64,000 nucleotides of DNA from positions 3,364-67,363 of the forward strand of contig NZ_JACHFL010000023.1 in assembly GCF_014201875.1 (NCBI RefSeq), in the 5' to 3' direction. The notes under the pieces were generated by a model. The model saw only the letters and a list, made by a program, of their open reading frames with translations, did no database searches and had not been told where the DNA came from. The translations under genes and the position numbers were made by a program. The DNA comes from Deinococcus humi (lineage in GTDB: Bacteria; Deinococcota; Deinococci; Deinococcales; Deinococcaceae). Of the stretch, positions 50,702-59,891 are shown in pieces (position 1 is the first letter of the stretch; the number at the start of each line of letters is the position of its first letter).

Positions 50702-50911
50702 ATGAATCAGATCGAACTGAACATCACTGGTATGACCTGCGGCCACTGTCAGACCGGGGTCACTAGAGCCCTCAAAGGCGTTCCCGGAGTCACTGACGCA
50801 CAAGTGGACCTGAAGAGCGGCAGGGCCATTGTGCACGGTAATGCGGCAGCGCAGCAGCTGATCGAAGCCGTTGTTGAAGAGGGTTTCGGCGCCAGGGTGG
50901 CGAACCCGTAA
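50702..50911 (+). CDS. copZ: copper chaperone (HMA domain)
   Basis: A 69-residue single heavy-metal-associated domain protein: [20 protein letters not shown] with CxxC (CGHC at 13-16), then [20 protein letters not shown]. It would bind Cu(I) in the cytoplasm and pass it to CopA. GGAGGGAG precedes ATG 50702. Its stop overlaps the csoR start by one base (TAATG). Confidence 0.94.
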   Translation: MNQIELNITGMTCGHCQTGVTRALKGVPGVTDAQVDLKSGRAIVHGNAAAQQLIEAVVEEGFGARVANP

Positions 50912-51255
50912 TGGCGAAGACGACGGCCGCCGATCAGTTGACCGTGCTGCCTGAGCAGGGGATACACAGCCACACAGATCACCATCTGTGCATGCCCGAG
51001 GACAGCCGCAAACGGGCTGCCCGCCGCCTTAAGATCGCGCGCGGACATCTGGACAGCATCGTGACCATGCTCGAAAACCCCGACGCTTACTGTGTGGATG
51101 TGCTGCGTCAGCTCAAAGCCGTTCAAGGTGCGTTAGCTGGTGCCGGGGAAGTGGTGCTGCGCGGGCACCTCGAAGCGCACGTCGCGACAGCTGCCACCCG
51201 TGGCGACGAGGCCGAAATCGTCGATGAGCTGATGGAAGTCTTCAAATACGTCTGA
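50911..51255 (+). CDS. csoR: CsoR-type copper-sensing repressor
   Basis: A 114-residue DUF156 repressor: RKRAARRLKIARGHLDSIVT, MLENPDAYCVDVLRQLKAVQ, and VVLRGHLEAHVATAA. The ligand set reads Cys (YCVD), His (RGHLE) and His (EAHV), i.e. C-H-H rather than the C-H-C of Mycobacterium CsoR; Thermus CsoR uses C-H-H (established knowledge). A His-rich N-terminus (GIHSHTDHHLCMPED) may add metal contacts. It is co-translated with copZ and likely binds the G/C palindromes in the divergent promoter. Confidence 0.93.
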   Translation: MAKTTAADQLTVLPEQGIHSHTDHHLCMPEDSRKRAARRLKIARGHLDSIVTMLENPDAYCVDVLRQLKAVQGALAGAGEVVLRGHLEAHVATAATRGDEAEIVDELMEVFKYV

Positions 51256-51321
51256 CTCTGCCCACTGAACATGTCTTGGGGGGTGGACCTGCGTCCGTCC
51301 CTTTTTACTGTGAGGATCACC

Positions 51322-51558
51322 ATGCCAAACGTCATCCTGTACGCCACGCCCACCTGCCCGGACTGCCACGCCCTGCGGCTGTGGTTCGCCCGATATGGGG
51401 TTTCCTTTGAAGAGCGCGACCTGACGGACCCGGCCGTAGCTGATGAAGCGAAAGAGCGGTACGGCGTCCGCGTCGCGCCGATCACTGTCGTGGGCGAGCA
51501 ATTCTTCTACGGCACCTTTGAGCAGCAGCGGCCAAAAATCGAAGCTCTCCTGACCTGA
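51322..51558 (+). CDS. glutaredoxin-like protein
   Basis: A 78-residue glutaredoxin/NrdH-type thiol protein: MPNVILYATPTCPDCHALRL with CPDC active site, VAPITVVGEQFFYGTFEQQR (cis-Pro loop). ATG 51322 follows GAGGATC. It lies 66 nt after csoR in the same direction, so it may reduce thiols damaged by copper. The alternative upstream start (51271) would add a non-family N-terminus. Confidence 0.88.
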   Translation: MPNVILYATPTCPDCHALRLWFARYGVSFEERDLTDPAVADEAKERYGVRVAPITVVGEQFFYGTFEQQRPKIEALLT

Positions 51559-52005
51559 ACGTCCATGGAAGTACAAGGCCCTGCCCTACGGAGCGTGAAC
51601 AAACCGGTTCGGACGAGTGAATACAAGCAGGGGGTGGAAGATAGAGAGCCGTACCGACACCGTCTTCCCTTGGCTGGCCTCATGTTATTTACAAAGGGAT
51701 GTTGGAAACCTGCTTTTTGCTCGTGATGGGATGTCCATCCAAAGAACCGCGTCCTGGCTGGCTTTGCTTTGATCTCCTGCCATGTCGTTCCCGCTCCCAA
51801 TACTGGTGGTCTTTCCCAACCTGCTCTGGATCGTCTGGCCAGAAATCACCCATGGCCTCCAGCCACTTGCTTGCGCTTCCGTGCTAGAACTCTCGTCATC
51901 TTTGCCAAAGCCTGCACGGGCACGCTTTACACACCATATAGAGCCTTCACTGCCAGCAGCCTCTGTTCCACATCTGGTGGAGGAGCGAAGCCACCGCCAG
52001 AACAT
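51559..52005. other. intergenic, weak ORF only
   Basis: About 450 bases. A plus-strand frame from ATG 51782 opens with a hydrophobic stretch (MSFPLPILVVFPNLLWIVWP) resembling a signal or membrane segment but runs into the antisense of the MFS gene; not supported as a gene. Confidence 0.4.
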
Positions 52006-53241
52006 TCACTTGGAGGCCTGTACCGGTGCCATGAGCCCGGATGACGGCCCCGGAGATTGAGGGCGGGTGATAACAGACAGCAGGAGAAATGCGGCCCCGG
52101 TCAGCGCCGCACACAGCAGAAAGACCGCCTGATACCCGAACGCCTGCGCAAACGCGCCAGAAACGATGCCGGAGAGCACAGCGCCGACACTGTTCGTGTT
52201 CGCGTACAACGTCAGCGCAGTGCCTGTACGGTTCGGCATCAACTCCTGAAAGTAGGCCATCCCCAGCGTTGTGGTCACCGCAATCACCGCGGCACGGATC
52301 AGCTGTGCAGCTGCCAGCAGCCACACGGAGGGGGCAACCGCCATGACGACGAAGTAGACCATGAATAGGCCCAGACTCAAGTGAATCAGCCGTTCGTTCG
52401 AAAACCGACCTGAAAAGAGCGCAAAGCCGAGAATGAATGGAATTTCCAGAAAAGCGCACAGGCCGATCAACCAGCCGACGGTGCTGCTCGGTTCGTGCAG
52501 GGCTCCAGTCACATGCAGCGGCAGAGCGATAAAGCCCATGGTATTGGACATCCCGTAAAGGACAAAACACAAGGCCACCAGAGCCAAAGGGCGCCGGGGA
52601 CCAGAACCATCTTCAGCGGTCTCGGAAACTGCGGGCGCCTGGCTGACCGGACGTGAGCGGGCCAGTGCGAGCGGCAGACTGACGAGCAGGTAGCATGCTG
52701 CGGTCGCCAGAAAGAGCCCTCTGAACCCGGCGGCTCCCAGGATGATCGCGGCGGCGGCTGGCCCGAGCATCCAAGCGACTGAGAACATGGACCGCAGCGT
52801 GATCATGCTGCGGTCGGCGGCCTCCTCGCCGGCCAGACTGAAGTGGGTTCTGGCAAAGGCGAATAGCTGGGGGAAGGCCGCTGCACCTGTCCCCAGGAAG
52901 ACGCAGGCGATCAGGACCAGGGGAACAAAGCTGTGGGTCGTGCAGAGAAGGACATAGCCGATGGCGGCGCCGAGAAGTGCCGTCAGCACGATCGGTTTGC
53001 TCCCTATACGGCCGTCTGACCAGCGGGCAAGCTGAGTACTGATCAGAACGCCACTAAGGGACATCAGGGTCATGAAAATCCCCAGCAGCAGCGGGGACAT
53101 GTGGGCTTCATTTCTGGCGAACAGCGGCATGTAAGGCACGGCAAAGGAAGCTCCTGTTCCCAGCAACAGAGCGGAGGCGGAGAATTGGGGGAAGCCGGGC
53201 ACGTGGCGCAGGGACGACAGCGCATTGAAGGAAAGGGACAC
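52006..53241 (-). CDS. MFS transporter, sugar-efflux (Set) type
   Basis: A 411-residue membrane protein with twelve predicted helices. GTG 53241 is used because AGGAG lies 7 nt upstream; the frame is open for 23 more codons to 53310 without a ribosome site. The N-domain loop GVLISTQLARWSDGRIGSKP is an MFS motif A variant; the C-domain has LGMAYFQELMPNRTGTALTL, ANTNSVGAVLSGIVSG, like the sugar efflux transporters SetA/SetB. It would export sugars or drugs by proton antiport. Monocistronic. Confidence 0.88.
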   Translation of the reverse strand: MSLSFNALSSLRHVPGFPQFSASALLLGTGASFAVPYMPLFARNEAHMSPLLLGIFMTLMSLSGVLISTQLARWSDGRIGSKPIVLTALLGAAIGYVLLCTTHSFVPLVLIACVFLGTGAAAFPQLFAFARTHFSLAGEEAADRSMITLRSMFSVAWMLGPAAAAIILGAAGFRGLFLATAACYLLVSLPLALARSRPVSQAPAVSETAEDGSGPRRPLALVALCFVLYGMSNTMGFIALPLHVTGALHEPSSTVGWLIGLCAFLEIPFILGFALFSGRFSNERLIHLSLGLFMVYFVVMAVAPSVWLLAAAQLIRAAVIAVTTTLGMAYFQELMPNRTGTALTLYANTNSVGAVLSGIVSGAFAQAFGYQAVFLLCAALTGAAFLLLSVITRPQSPGPSSGLMAPVQASK

Positions 53242-54413
53242 AGGCAGGCTCCTGGCGGTTGAAACAGGCAAGGCAACGGTTCCGAAGTGGGCGGCCCCTC
53301 GACAGGGCAAAAGGAAGCGGTGGGCTCTCGACTGCAGAGCCTACCGAAGGTGCCGCTTACCCTATGCCGTCAGGTGCTTTAAAAAGCTTGCCTTCCATGA
53401 ATCGGCACTGAATTTTATAAAGTAATCTTCTGAACACTATATTAAATGACCGAGGTTCATTCAGATTCGGAATGGATATCTAAAATGGCGGTCCAGAAGA
53501 AGTCAAGCAATTGAACTGTAAAATCACCTTTTTGATCCCTATGTAAGGAAGGAGATGGGTAATGCTCTCTTCGCCTGAGAGAACAGCCAGGCTGCAGTTC
53601 AGCCCCATCAACCGTGACCTGGCGCAGCAGTTTGGCGTTAGCGAATCCACTGTCTGTGCCGGACATGTTTCCCTATGGCGGGTTGGCGAGAGAGGCGGTA
53701 GGGATACAGGCCATCGTAGAGGATGTCCCTGGATGCCTAACCTCGTTGACAGTGATTGGACAGCCTTAAGGATCGATCAGGCCATGGGTTTGAGCGGTGG
53801 TGTCCAGCTTGGCCGGACGCTCCTGTCCTAGAAGTTCAGATTCAGGGGCTTCTTTTGTCAATAGGCACGCTTCAAGGAGGGTACCGGCATTTTGAGGTGG
53901 TTCGGGCTACCCCAACCATTCCAACAAAACGCGCTGAGGGCCCCTCTGTTTGACCGGTGGAATAAGGACAGGCAGACAGCTCTTGCTCCACCGCACCACG
54001 GCGCGGTGTGGTTCCCACAGATGGTGAAGTTCCTGGGGCATGGGCTGTGAGGCGTAGAGTGCTGAAGTGCTGGGCGTATCAGACCGGGCCATGCTTTACC
54101 GGGCAAAATCAGTTCAGGAGGGGCGCGCAACTGCACGTCCCTCCTGTCATTGATGTCTTTGCCGCCGCAGGTGCACCTGAACCTATTGAACTGCTTTGCT
54201 CAGTGGCCCAGCAGAGTGTCGTGAAAAACTGCGGGGCTACGTCGGCGGGTGAATTGATGAAATGGTTGACGGTGGGTAGCGGATCAGGGCAAAGCCCTGG
54301 CGTTCTTCTACGGAATCCCCTGACCGGCTCGCTAGTGGCTTGAGCACAAACGAGTCATGGCTTCATCCAGAAGGTGCTGGAACACGGCAACCCCTTTAGA
54401 TTGAAACCACGTC
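53242..54413. other. long intergenic region, partly AT-rich
   Basis: About 1.17 kb without a supported gene. Bases 53380-53560 are clearly richer in A/T than the rest of the window, suggesting foreign or eroded DNA. Frames such as 53562-53831 (INRDLAQQFGVSESTV, HTH-like by chance?) and 54092-53907 on the minus strand show no complete domain. No terminal inverted repeats of an insertion sequence were found. Confidence 0.4.
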
Positions 54414-55148
54414 TCAGGGTTTAACCACGAACCAGACCTTGCCCACGTTCTGGCCGGTGGTGTCGCCGGGTTTGGTGTCTTTGGCCCAGAAATACAGCGG
54501 CTGACCGTCATAGGTGACCTGCAGCGCGCCGTCCTTGCGGGTGGTGGTGCCCAGTTTGCTGCCCTTTTCGGCCGGCAGATAAGCGGTCAGCAGCGGCGGC
54601 CAGGCGGCGGCGCAGCTCTCGTAGCAGTTGCTTACGCCTTTCTCATCCTTGGTGTACAGGTACAGGGTCATGCCGTTCGGGGCCACCAGATAGTCTCCCA
54701 ACTCACCGCCTTTGACGGTGCTGACCGTGGGACCAGGATTGATCGCGTACCAGACCTTGCCCACATCCTGCCCGGTGGTGTCGCCCGCCTTCTGATCGCG
54801 GACCCAGTAGTACAGCGGCCAGCCGTTATACGCCACCTGCTGCGAGCCGTCCTTGCGCTTGACCAGGGTCAATTTGCCGGGCATTCCTGCGGGCAGTTTG
54901 GGCAGGGCGTCGGACAGCAGCGGGGGCCAGGCCACGGCACACTGTTCATAGCAGTTGGTGACATTCGGGGTGTCTTTGGTGTACAGGTACAGCGTCATTC
55001 CCTTGTCCCCAGTCAGAATCGTGCCCAGTTTGGCGTCCTGGCGTAGGTCCAGTTGTGGGGTGGCGGCGTGGGCGGCGGAGAGGTTGGCGGCGGTGACACT
55101 GGCGAACAGGGCGAGGGCGGCGGCGCGGACAGTCCTGGTTTTGATCAT
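54414..55148 (-). CDS. secreted two-repeat lipoprotein_15-family protein (COG4315-like)
   Basis: A 244-residue exported protein with a Sec signal peptide (ALALFASVTAANLSAAHAA). Two tandem copies of the same module follow: GMTLYLYTKDTPNVTNCYEQ, CAVAWPPLL and GWPLYYWVRDQKAGDTTGQD; then GMTLYLYTKDEKGVSNCYES, CAAAWPPLL and GQPLYFWAKDTKPGDTTGQN. This is the LYLYTKD..C....CA..WPPL..PLYY.. repeat of predicted secreted lipoproteins of unknown function, each with a Cys pair that could form a disulphide. It is third in the operon after the ECF sigma factor and anti-sigma factor and is probably a target of them. Confidence 0.9.
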   Translation of the reverse strand: MIKTRTVRAAALALFASVTAANLSAAHAATPQLDLRQDAKLGTILTGDKGMTLYLYTKDTPNVTNCYEQCAVAWPPLLSDALPKLPAGMPGKLTLVKRKDGSQQVAYNGWPLYYWVRDQKAGDTTGQDVGKVWYAINPGPTVSTVKGGELGDYLVAPNGMTLYLYTKDEKGVSNCYESCAAAWPPLLTAYLPAEKGSKLGTTTRKDGALQVTYDGQPLYFWAKDTKPGDTTGQNVGKVWFVVKP

Positions 55149-55192
55149 GGGGAGCCTCCACTCACAGAAACGCAGCGCGGCGTCCTTTGGAT

Positions 55193-55897
55193 TCAGAGAC
55201 TGGTCCAGCCGAGGACCAGGGTCGGTCTGGTCTGGCCGGTCATGTCGCGTCTCTCGTCTTCCAGGCTGACGCAGACGTAATCGCCGCTGCCCACGCTGGC
55301 TCCCAGGACGCCTCGGGTGCTGCGGGTGCTGGGCGTCAGTGGATCACCGCGCTTCCAGTTCGAGGCCACCCAGACCTGATAGACCTTGCCCGGCGCGGGC
55401 GGTGGCAGGACAAACAGAACCTCGCGGGTGGGAAGCAGCAGCAGGTGACCAGTTGAAGGGTTGTCCCTGGCCTGCAGATTCAGGACCGAAACCCCTGGCT
55501 GCGCCAGCCAGCCAGCCACCTGACGCTGCTCAGCCCGCAGAACACTGACCTGGGTCTGTTGCCAGCCTCCCCAGCCGATGGCGGCCGCACACAGCAGCGC
55601 GAGCCCGACGGGCAAAGCAAGACCGGATCGACGCGAGGAGGAAGGCAGCCTTGGTGTATGGCCTCGGCTCGCGCTGGCCGGTGCGGTCAGCCGCAGCGTC
55701 CGGCGGAGCGGTGGGAGCTCGCCCGCGCTGGGCAGCGACTCTACCTGGGTCGCGAATTCCTCCCGCCAAGCCACGACCTGCGCCCGGCACGCTCCACAGG
55801 ACAGCAGATGGCTTTCCGTCTGTCTCTGCACTTGGCCGCTCAGATCGCCCACCGCGTAAGCCCTCAGCACGCTTCTTTCGGGGTGTGGAGCGTTCAT
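55193..55897 (-). CDS. RskA-type anti-sigma factor
   Basis: A 234-residue membrane anti-sigma factor. N-terminal zinc-binding domain with HxxxCxxC (SHLLSCGACRAQVVAWREEF), a single transmembrane helix at about 92-112 (LALPVGLALLCAAAIGWGGW), and an extracytoplasmic RskA domain (VLFVLPPPAPGKVYQVWVAS, GDYVCVSLED). It would hold the co-encoded ECF sigma factor at the membrane until regulated proteolysis. Its start overlaps the sigma gene stop by 4 nt. Confidence 0.93.
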   Translation of the reverse strand: MNAPHPERSVLRAYAVGDLSGQVQRQTESHLLSCGACRAQVVAWREEFATQVESLPSAGELPPLRRTLRLTAPASASRGHTPRLPSSSRRSGLALPVGLALLCAAAIGWGGWQQTQVSVLRAEQRQVAGWLAQPGVSVLNLQARDNPSTGHLLLLPTREVLFVLPPPAPGKVYQVWVASNWKRGDPLTPSTRSTRGVLGASVGSGDYVCVSLEDERRDMTGQTRPTLVLGWTSL

Positions 55898-56448
55898 GAA
55901 CCCTCCAGGGTGCGGCGCATTCTCGCCAGGGCGCGGCGCACCCGCGTTTTCACGGTGCCCAGCGGCAGGGCATGTGCGCTTGCAATTTCACCGTGACTGA
56001 GGCCCAGAAAGAAGGAATCGTGGATCAACGTCTGGTCATGCACTGACAGGCGCTCCAGCGCGCCGTGCACCACCATGCGGGTGTCCAGATCGGGGCCAGA
56101 ACTGGGAGAGGGCATCTCGCCAAGCAGGGCCTCATCGCTGTCCAGAACAGGGCGCGCTCCACGGGCCCGTAGGCGGCTGAGGGCCTCGTTGCGGGCAACC
56201 GTGTACACGAAGGCGCGCGGCGACCCCAGTTCGGGCCGGTACTGGTGGGCCCGGCGGAAAAGGCGGTCAAACGTATCCTGTAGCACCTCCTGCGCCTCCT
56301 CGCGGTCCCCCAGCAGGCGCCAGGCCAGGGCATACACATGCCCACCCAACTGGCCATACAACTCAGTCAGCGCGTCCTCGTCTCCGTGGCGCAGCCGTAG
56401 CATCAGGGTCAGTTCATCCGTCATGGGTCGTCCGTCATGGGCTTCCAT
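55894..56448 (-). CDS. ECF sigma factor (SigK-like)
   Basis: A 184-residue ECF sigma-70 factor. Region 2: LYGQLGGHVYALAWRLLGDR, EEAQEVLQDTFDRLFRRAHQ, FVYTVARNEALSRLR; region 4: LIHDSFFLGLSHGEIASAHA, LPLGTVKTRVRRALARMRRT. Pairing with an RskA-type anti-sigma factor places it with the SigK-like ECF groups. M1 (56448) or MTDELT at 56424 may be the start; CGTATC on the minus strand ends 5 nt before 56448 and may be an autoregulated -10. Operon: sigma, anti-sigma, repeat lipoprotein. Confidence 0.93.
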   Translation of the reverse strand: MEAHDGRPMTDELTLMLRLRHGDEDALTELYGQLGGHVYALAWRLLGDREEAQEVLQDTFDRLFRRAHQYRPELGSPRAFVYTVARNEALSRLRARGARPVLDSDEALLGEMPSPSSGPDLDTRMVVHGALERLSVHDQTLIHDSFFLGLSHGEIASAHALPLGTVKTRVRRALARMRRTLEGS

Positions 56449-56747
56449 TGAAAGATACGCGCCTCAAGGCCAGTTAGATTTCCCCGGATGGTCTCCGCTG
56501 ATCGTGAGTTCAGGCTGGATCTGAAAACACTCGGACTGTGGGGAGCAGCGGACCGCTTCATCCGCTGTGGTGAAGTGGGACTGGCCGGTGTTTGAACGGC
56601 AGAGCTTTGGCCTAAATGTCCCTTGATCGCCATACTCCACCCATTGATGCTAGCTGATCCATTTAAATCGGATGCTCCAAAAATCGTCAAAGACAATCAA
56701 AATCATTACAATTTAGAACACGTTGTCTATACAGTTATAACCGGGTG
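56449..56747. other. intergenic with AT-rich promoter region
   Basis: About 300 bases between divergent genes. The last 100 bases (56645-56745) are AT-rich; TATAAC ends 6 nt before ATG 56748, consistent with a leaderless transcript of the DUF6766 gene. Confidence 0.45.
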
Positions 56748-57391
56748 ATGAAGCGCTTCTGGTCGGACAACGCCCTGCTCATCGTGCTGATGGGTTTCTT
56801 CATGCTGTTCTGGATAGCACAGGCCGGGAGGGGTTGGGCCGTCCACAACAGGGAACTCGAAGAACTCAAGCAGCACACCCTGAACTTGGCCCAGTACTTG
56901 GCCTCCTCCCACTTCTGGTCTGCCACGGCGGAGAACTGGGAGAGCGAGTTCCTGCAGCTGGGCGCGTATGTGGTGCTGACCATCCACCTGAAGCAGCGCG
57001 GCAGCGCTGAGTCCAATCGTTACGACGACGAGAAGGACGAGACGCAGCGCCAGCAAGACGAGCAGGAAAAACGTGCTGCGGCCGTGGCCAGGTTCTGGCA
57101 ACGCAATTCGCTGACCCTGGCACTGCTGGGGCTGTTCGCGATCTCAATGATGCTCCACCTGCGCAATTCCTGGCAGGATGACAATCTGGAAAGGCTCGCA
57201 CGCGGTCAGGACGCCGAATCGCTCTGGGCTTTCCTGCGCGAGCCCGAATTCTGGTTTGAGTCCTTTCAGAACTGGCAAAGCGAGTTCTGGCCGTCGCGGT
57301 CATCGTGGTGCTGACTGTCTTTCTGCGTCAGGTGGGCTCGTCGCAGTCCAAGCGACTGGGCGAGCCGCACCGCAAGACTGGCGATGACTAA
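56748..57391 (+). pseudogene. DUF6766-type membrane protein, frameshifted near 3' end
   Basis: Membrane protein of the DUF6766 type, a tandem repeat of the same unit: MKRFWSDNALLIVLMGFFML ... FWSATAENWESEFLQLGAYV and ARFWQRNSLTLALLGLFAIS ... FWFESFQNWQSEF. The second unit stops early at 57314 with the foreign tail WPSRSSWC, whereas one frame over the expected ending continues (AVAVIVVLTVFLRQVGSSQS, KRLGEPHRKTGDD) to a TAA at 57389-57391. One missing T near 57287 would restore TTCTTGGCC. Start ATG 57 kb-side 56748 or GTG 56745. Function unknown; conserved in Deinococcus and other bacteria. Confidence 0.78.
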
Positions 57392-57419
57392 CCGGCGCCG
57401 TAATGGCTCGTGCGGCGCC

Positions 57420-58511
57420 TCAGCCCTCGGTCCAGACCCGCTCGCCCTGGATCCGCAGACGTGACAGGCGCAGGGTGCGTTTCCCCTTGGCCTTGTAGCC
57501 GACCGCGCCCCGGGTCCACGCGTGGTACATCAGGTGCCACTCTCCCGCGTGATCTCGGAAGGCGCACGCATGTCCCGGTCCGTGAAGCGCTCCAACAGTT
57601 GCCAGGAGCGGCTCTGTCGACTTCCTGAATGGCCCCAGCGGGCTCGCGCCGACCGCATGACCCTGCGCGTAGCTGGCGTTGTCGTACTCGCCGCAGGCAT
57701 AGATCAGGTGAAAATGATCCCCTTCTTCGATCACCTGCGGCGCCTCGACCAGCTCGCATTCCCACTCATGGCTTGCCCCCAGCAGCGGACGAGCACACCC
57801 TATGAAGCGCCCGCATGGGGAGAGCTGGGCGCCCCATAGCGTGGTGGGGAGGCCGACTGCGTTGCCGTCGTTTTTCCAGTAGAGGTAGGCCGTGCCGTCC
57901 TCACGTACCAGGGTGCCCGCGTCGATGGCCCCACCCAGCGCACGCATCTCGATCATCGGCCGATCCGCGGCGATGAACGGCCCCTGCGGCGAGTCGGACA
58001 GGGCGCAGCCGATGACCTGCACCCCGGTCCCGATCAGCCGCGCTGTGAAGTAGAGGGCGAAGCCGCCGTTCGGCAGCCGCGTCACCTCAGGCGCCCAGGT
58101 CAACCCACGCTGCGCCCAGGCGGGCAACGTTGGCATGGCGTCGCAGACGTACGTCAGGGTTTGCTGCAGATCGCCGGTGCGGAGCAGCGGGACGTTCCCC
58201 ATGGTCACCGAGTTGGTGGTGTACACCCAGTACACTCCGTCCGCGCGCACGACGCAGGGATCCGGCAGATCCTGGGGCAACAGTGAGCGTGACAGCGTGT
58301 GGCGCTTGGAGGGGCGCGGCTGATCGATGAGTTCCAGCGCCGCGCTTTCAGGAACATTGATCTCATCCTGTTCGCGCAGGCGGCGTGGCGGCACCGCGCC
58401 TGCTGGGCCGCTGGCCCGTCCTCTATGGAGGGTCAGAGCGCGCTGGGGGTGCGAGGCGCGCTGCAGATCGGAGACCGGGATAGAAGCGCCTTGGCGGGGA
58501 CGTAGGGTCAT
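57420..58511 (-). CDS. GH43 family glycoside hydrolase
   Basis: Up to 363 residues; a five-bladed beta-propeller glycosidase of family 43. Catalytic residues are visible: the base Asp in LPDPCVVRADGVYWVYTT, the pKa-modulating Asp in GGAIDAGTLVRED and the acid Glu in CELVEAPQVIEEGDHFHLIY; TWAPEVTRL and GPGHACAFRDHAGEW also match. No signal peptide, so probably cytoplasmic arabinofuranosidase/xylosidase-type activity. The first about 70 residues (Arg/Pro-rich) do not look like the family, and a start nearer the RSLLPQDLPDP region is possible. Confidence 0.9.
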   Translation of the reverse strand: MTLRPRQGASIPVSDLQRASHPQRALTLHRGRASGPAGAVPPRRLREQDEINVPESAALELIDQPRPSKRHTLSRSLLPQDLPDPCVVRADGVYWVYTTNSVTMGNVPLLRTGDLQQTLTYVCDAMPTLPAWAQRGLTWAPEVTRLPNGGFALYFTARLIGTGVQVIGCALSDSPQGPFIAADRPMIEMRALGGAIDAGTLVREDGTAYLYWKNDGNAVGLPTTLWGAQLSPCGRFIGCARPLLGASHEWECELVEAPQVIEEGDHFHLIYACGEYDNASYAQGHAVGASPLGPFRKSTEPLLATVGALHGPGHACAFRDHAGEWHLMYHAWTRGAVGYKAKGKRTLRLSRLRIQGERVWTEG

Positions 58512-59158
58512 CTGGCTGCAATTTAGCGGTTAGACAATTACTGAAATCTTAAGGCCGAATGAAGACCTCCGACGGACTAGCATCGAGAATGGACGACAAA
58601 AAATTGCGTACGGAAGTGGCCGTGGCATTTGTCAGAGTGTGAGCCTCACTGATGTGGAGATGCGTGTTCGCGGTGCTGACTAATAGGCAAATTTCAGCGT
58701 CTCCTCAGCCGCTCCCAGGACCCCGTCCCGGTCAGGTTGAAGGCACTCTTAAGGATGAGCCGAGCCCAGACTGGCTCCACTCACTTGCACTTACCTTAAG
58801 CCCATCAGCGCTCCAATCACCAATGAATGAACACTGGATGAGAAATATGCCATATGGACTCCCGCCGCTCGCGTTGCACACTGATCGGGCAATGCACCGG
58901 GCAACTCGACGTGGGTGCAGTTGGTACTTTGCGTTGCCATATCACTCCCAGTTGAGCGGCGCAACCTTTCTTCAGGGTTCAATCCAGAGTACGCTGTGAT
59001 GCGGGTCGGGCGGAGCCAGTCATGGTGATGTCGACGCACATCCGGACAACGCGCATATTCGCGGCCTCCAAGCAGTCTCATGAAGGCCACAGAACGGCCG
59101 GCGCAGGTGACATGATGGCTTCTCTTGAGCATGATCTGGTGGATCAACTTGCAGACCA
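58512..59158. other. intergenic, nothing recognised
   Basis: About 650 bases. Frames such as 59159-58791 on the minus strand show no start signal or domain. No tRNA or repeat was seen. Confidence 0.45.
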
Positions 59159-59890
59159 TCAGTCGGACATGTTTTCGAGAAGCTTCTCCATTTCTGTATA
59201 GCCGCGCTGACGGGCGTGTTGCACCGGGGTGACGCCCTCATGGTCCGCGATGGTGCGGTCTGCGCCGTGGGTCAGCAACTCGCGCACGATCTCGGTGTGG
59301 GTGGGGCCGCCGTCACCCAGGATCACGGCTTCGAGCAAGGCGGTCCAGCCCAGATTGTTCACATGGTTCACGTTGATGCGGGTGGTCCGCAGAAGCTCGC
59401 GGACGTACGCCAGGTGGCCCCGATCGGCGGCGGGAATCAGGGCGGTGCCGCCGTAGCGGTTGGTGCGGCTCAGGTCTGGTCCGGCTTTAAGGACCTCGCG
59501 GAGCATGGCGACGCTGCCGGTTTCGCCGGTAAGCAGCAGCGCATTGTTGCGCCCCTCGTCCTGCGGATCGGGGTTGGCTCCCGCCGCGATCAGCGCGCGG
59601 GCGACGGCCACATGGTCTCCCCAGGCCGCCCAGGTCAGTGCCGTGCGTCCACTGAGGTCTGTGGCGTTGGCCGACGCCCCTGACTTCAGCAGGGTCTGAA
59701 TCTGCTCAAGTTCACCGTTCTTGGCAGCCTGAAGCAGTCGCTCATCCAGCATGATCTGTGGTTTGGAGGTGTTCACTGCCGCCCCCCTCGCACCGCCCTG
59801 TGCAGAACCCGAAGCTGGAAGTAGCGTGACACTGCCCAGCAGCGTCAGTGTGAGCATCGCGCCCCTGAACAGCTTCGGCATAGCTACCAT
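59159..59890 (-). CDS. secreted ankyrin-repeat protein
   Basis: A 243-residue exported protein with signal peptide (LTLTLLGSVTLLPASGSAQG) and about five ankyrin repeats (LLQAAKNGELEQIQTLLKSG, SGRTALTWAAWGDHVAVARA, YGGTALIPAADRGHLAYVRE, LGWTALLEAVILGD, EGVTPVQHARQRGYTEMEKL). Periplasmic ankyrin proteins mediate protein-protein contacts, e.g. protecting catalases or binding redox partners. Its start is 1 nt after the stop of the HbpS-like gene (TAAG ATG), so the two are co-translated. Confidence 0.93.
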   Translation of the reverse strand: MVAMPKLFRGAMLTLTLLGSVTLLPASGSAQGGARGAAVNTSKPQIMLDERLLQAAKNGELEQIQTLLKSGASANATDLSGRTALTWAAWGDHVAVARALIAAGANPDPQDEGRNNALLLTGETGSVAMLREVLKAGPDLSRTNRYGGTALIPAADRGHLAYVRELLRTTRINVNHVNNLGWTALLEAVILGDGGPTHTEIVRELLTHGADRTIADHEGVTPVQHARQRGYTEMEKLLENMSD

Positions 59891-59891
59891 C

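Noticed and set aside
53562..54343. Short frames in the 53-54 kb gap that might be transposase pieces
   Set aside because: No DDE or HTH signature, no terminal inverted repeats and no target duplication were visible; recorded only as an unexplained region.
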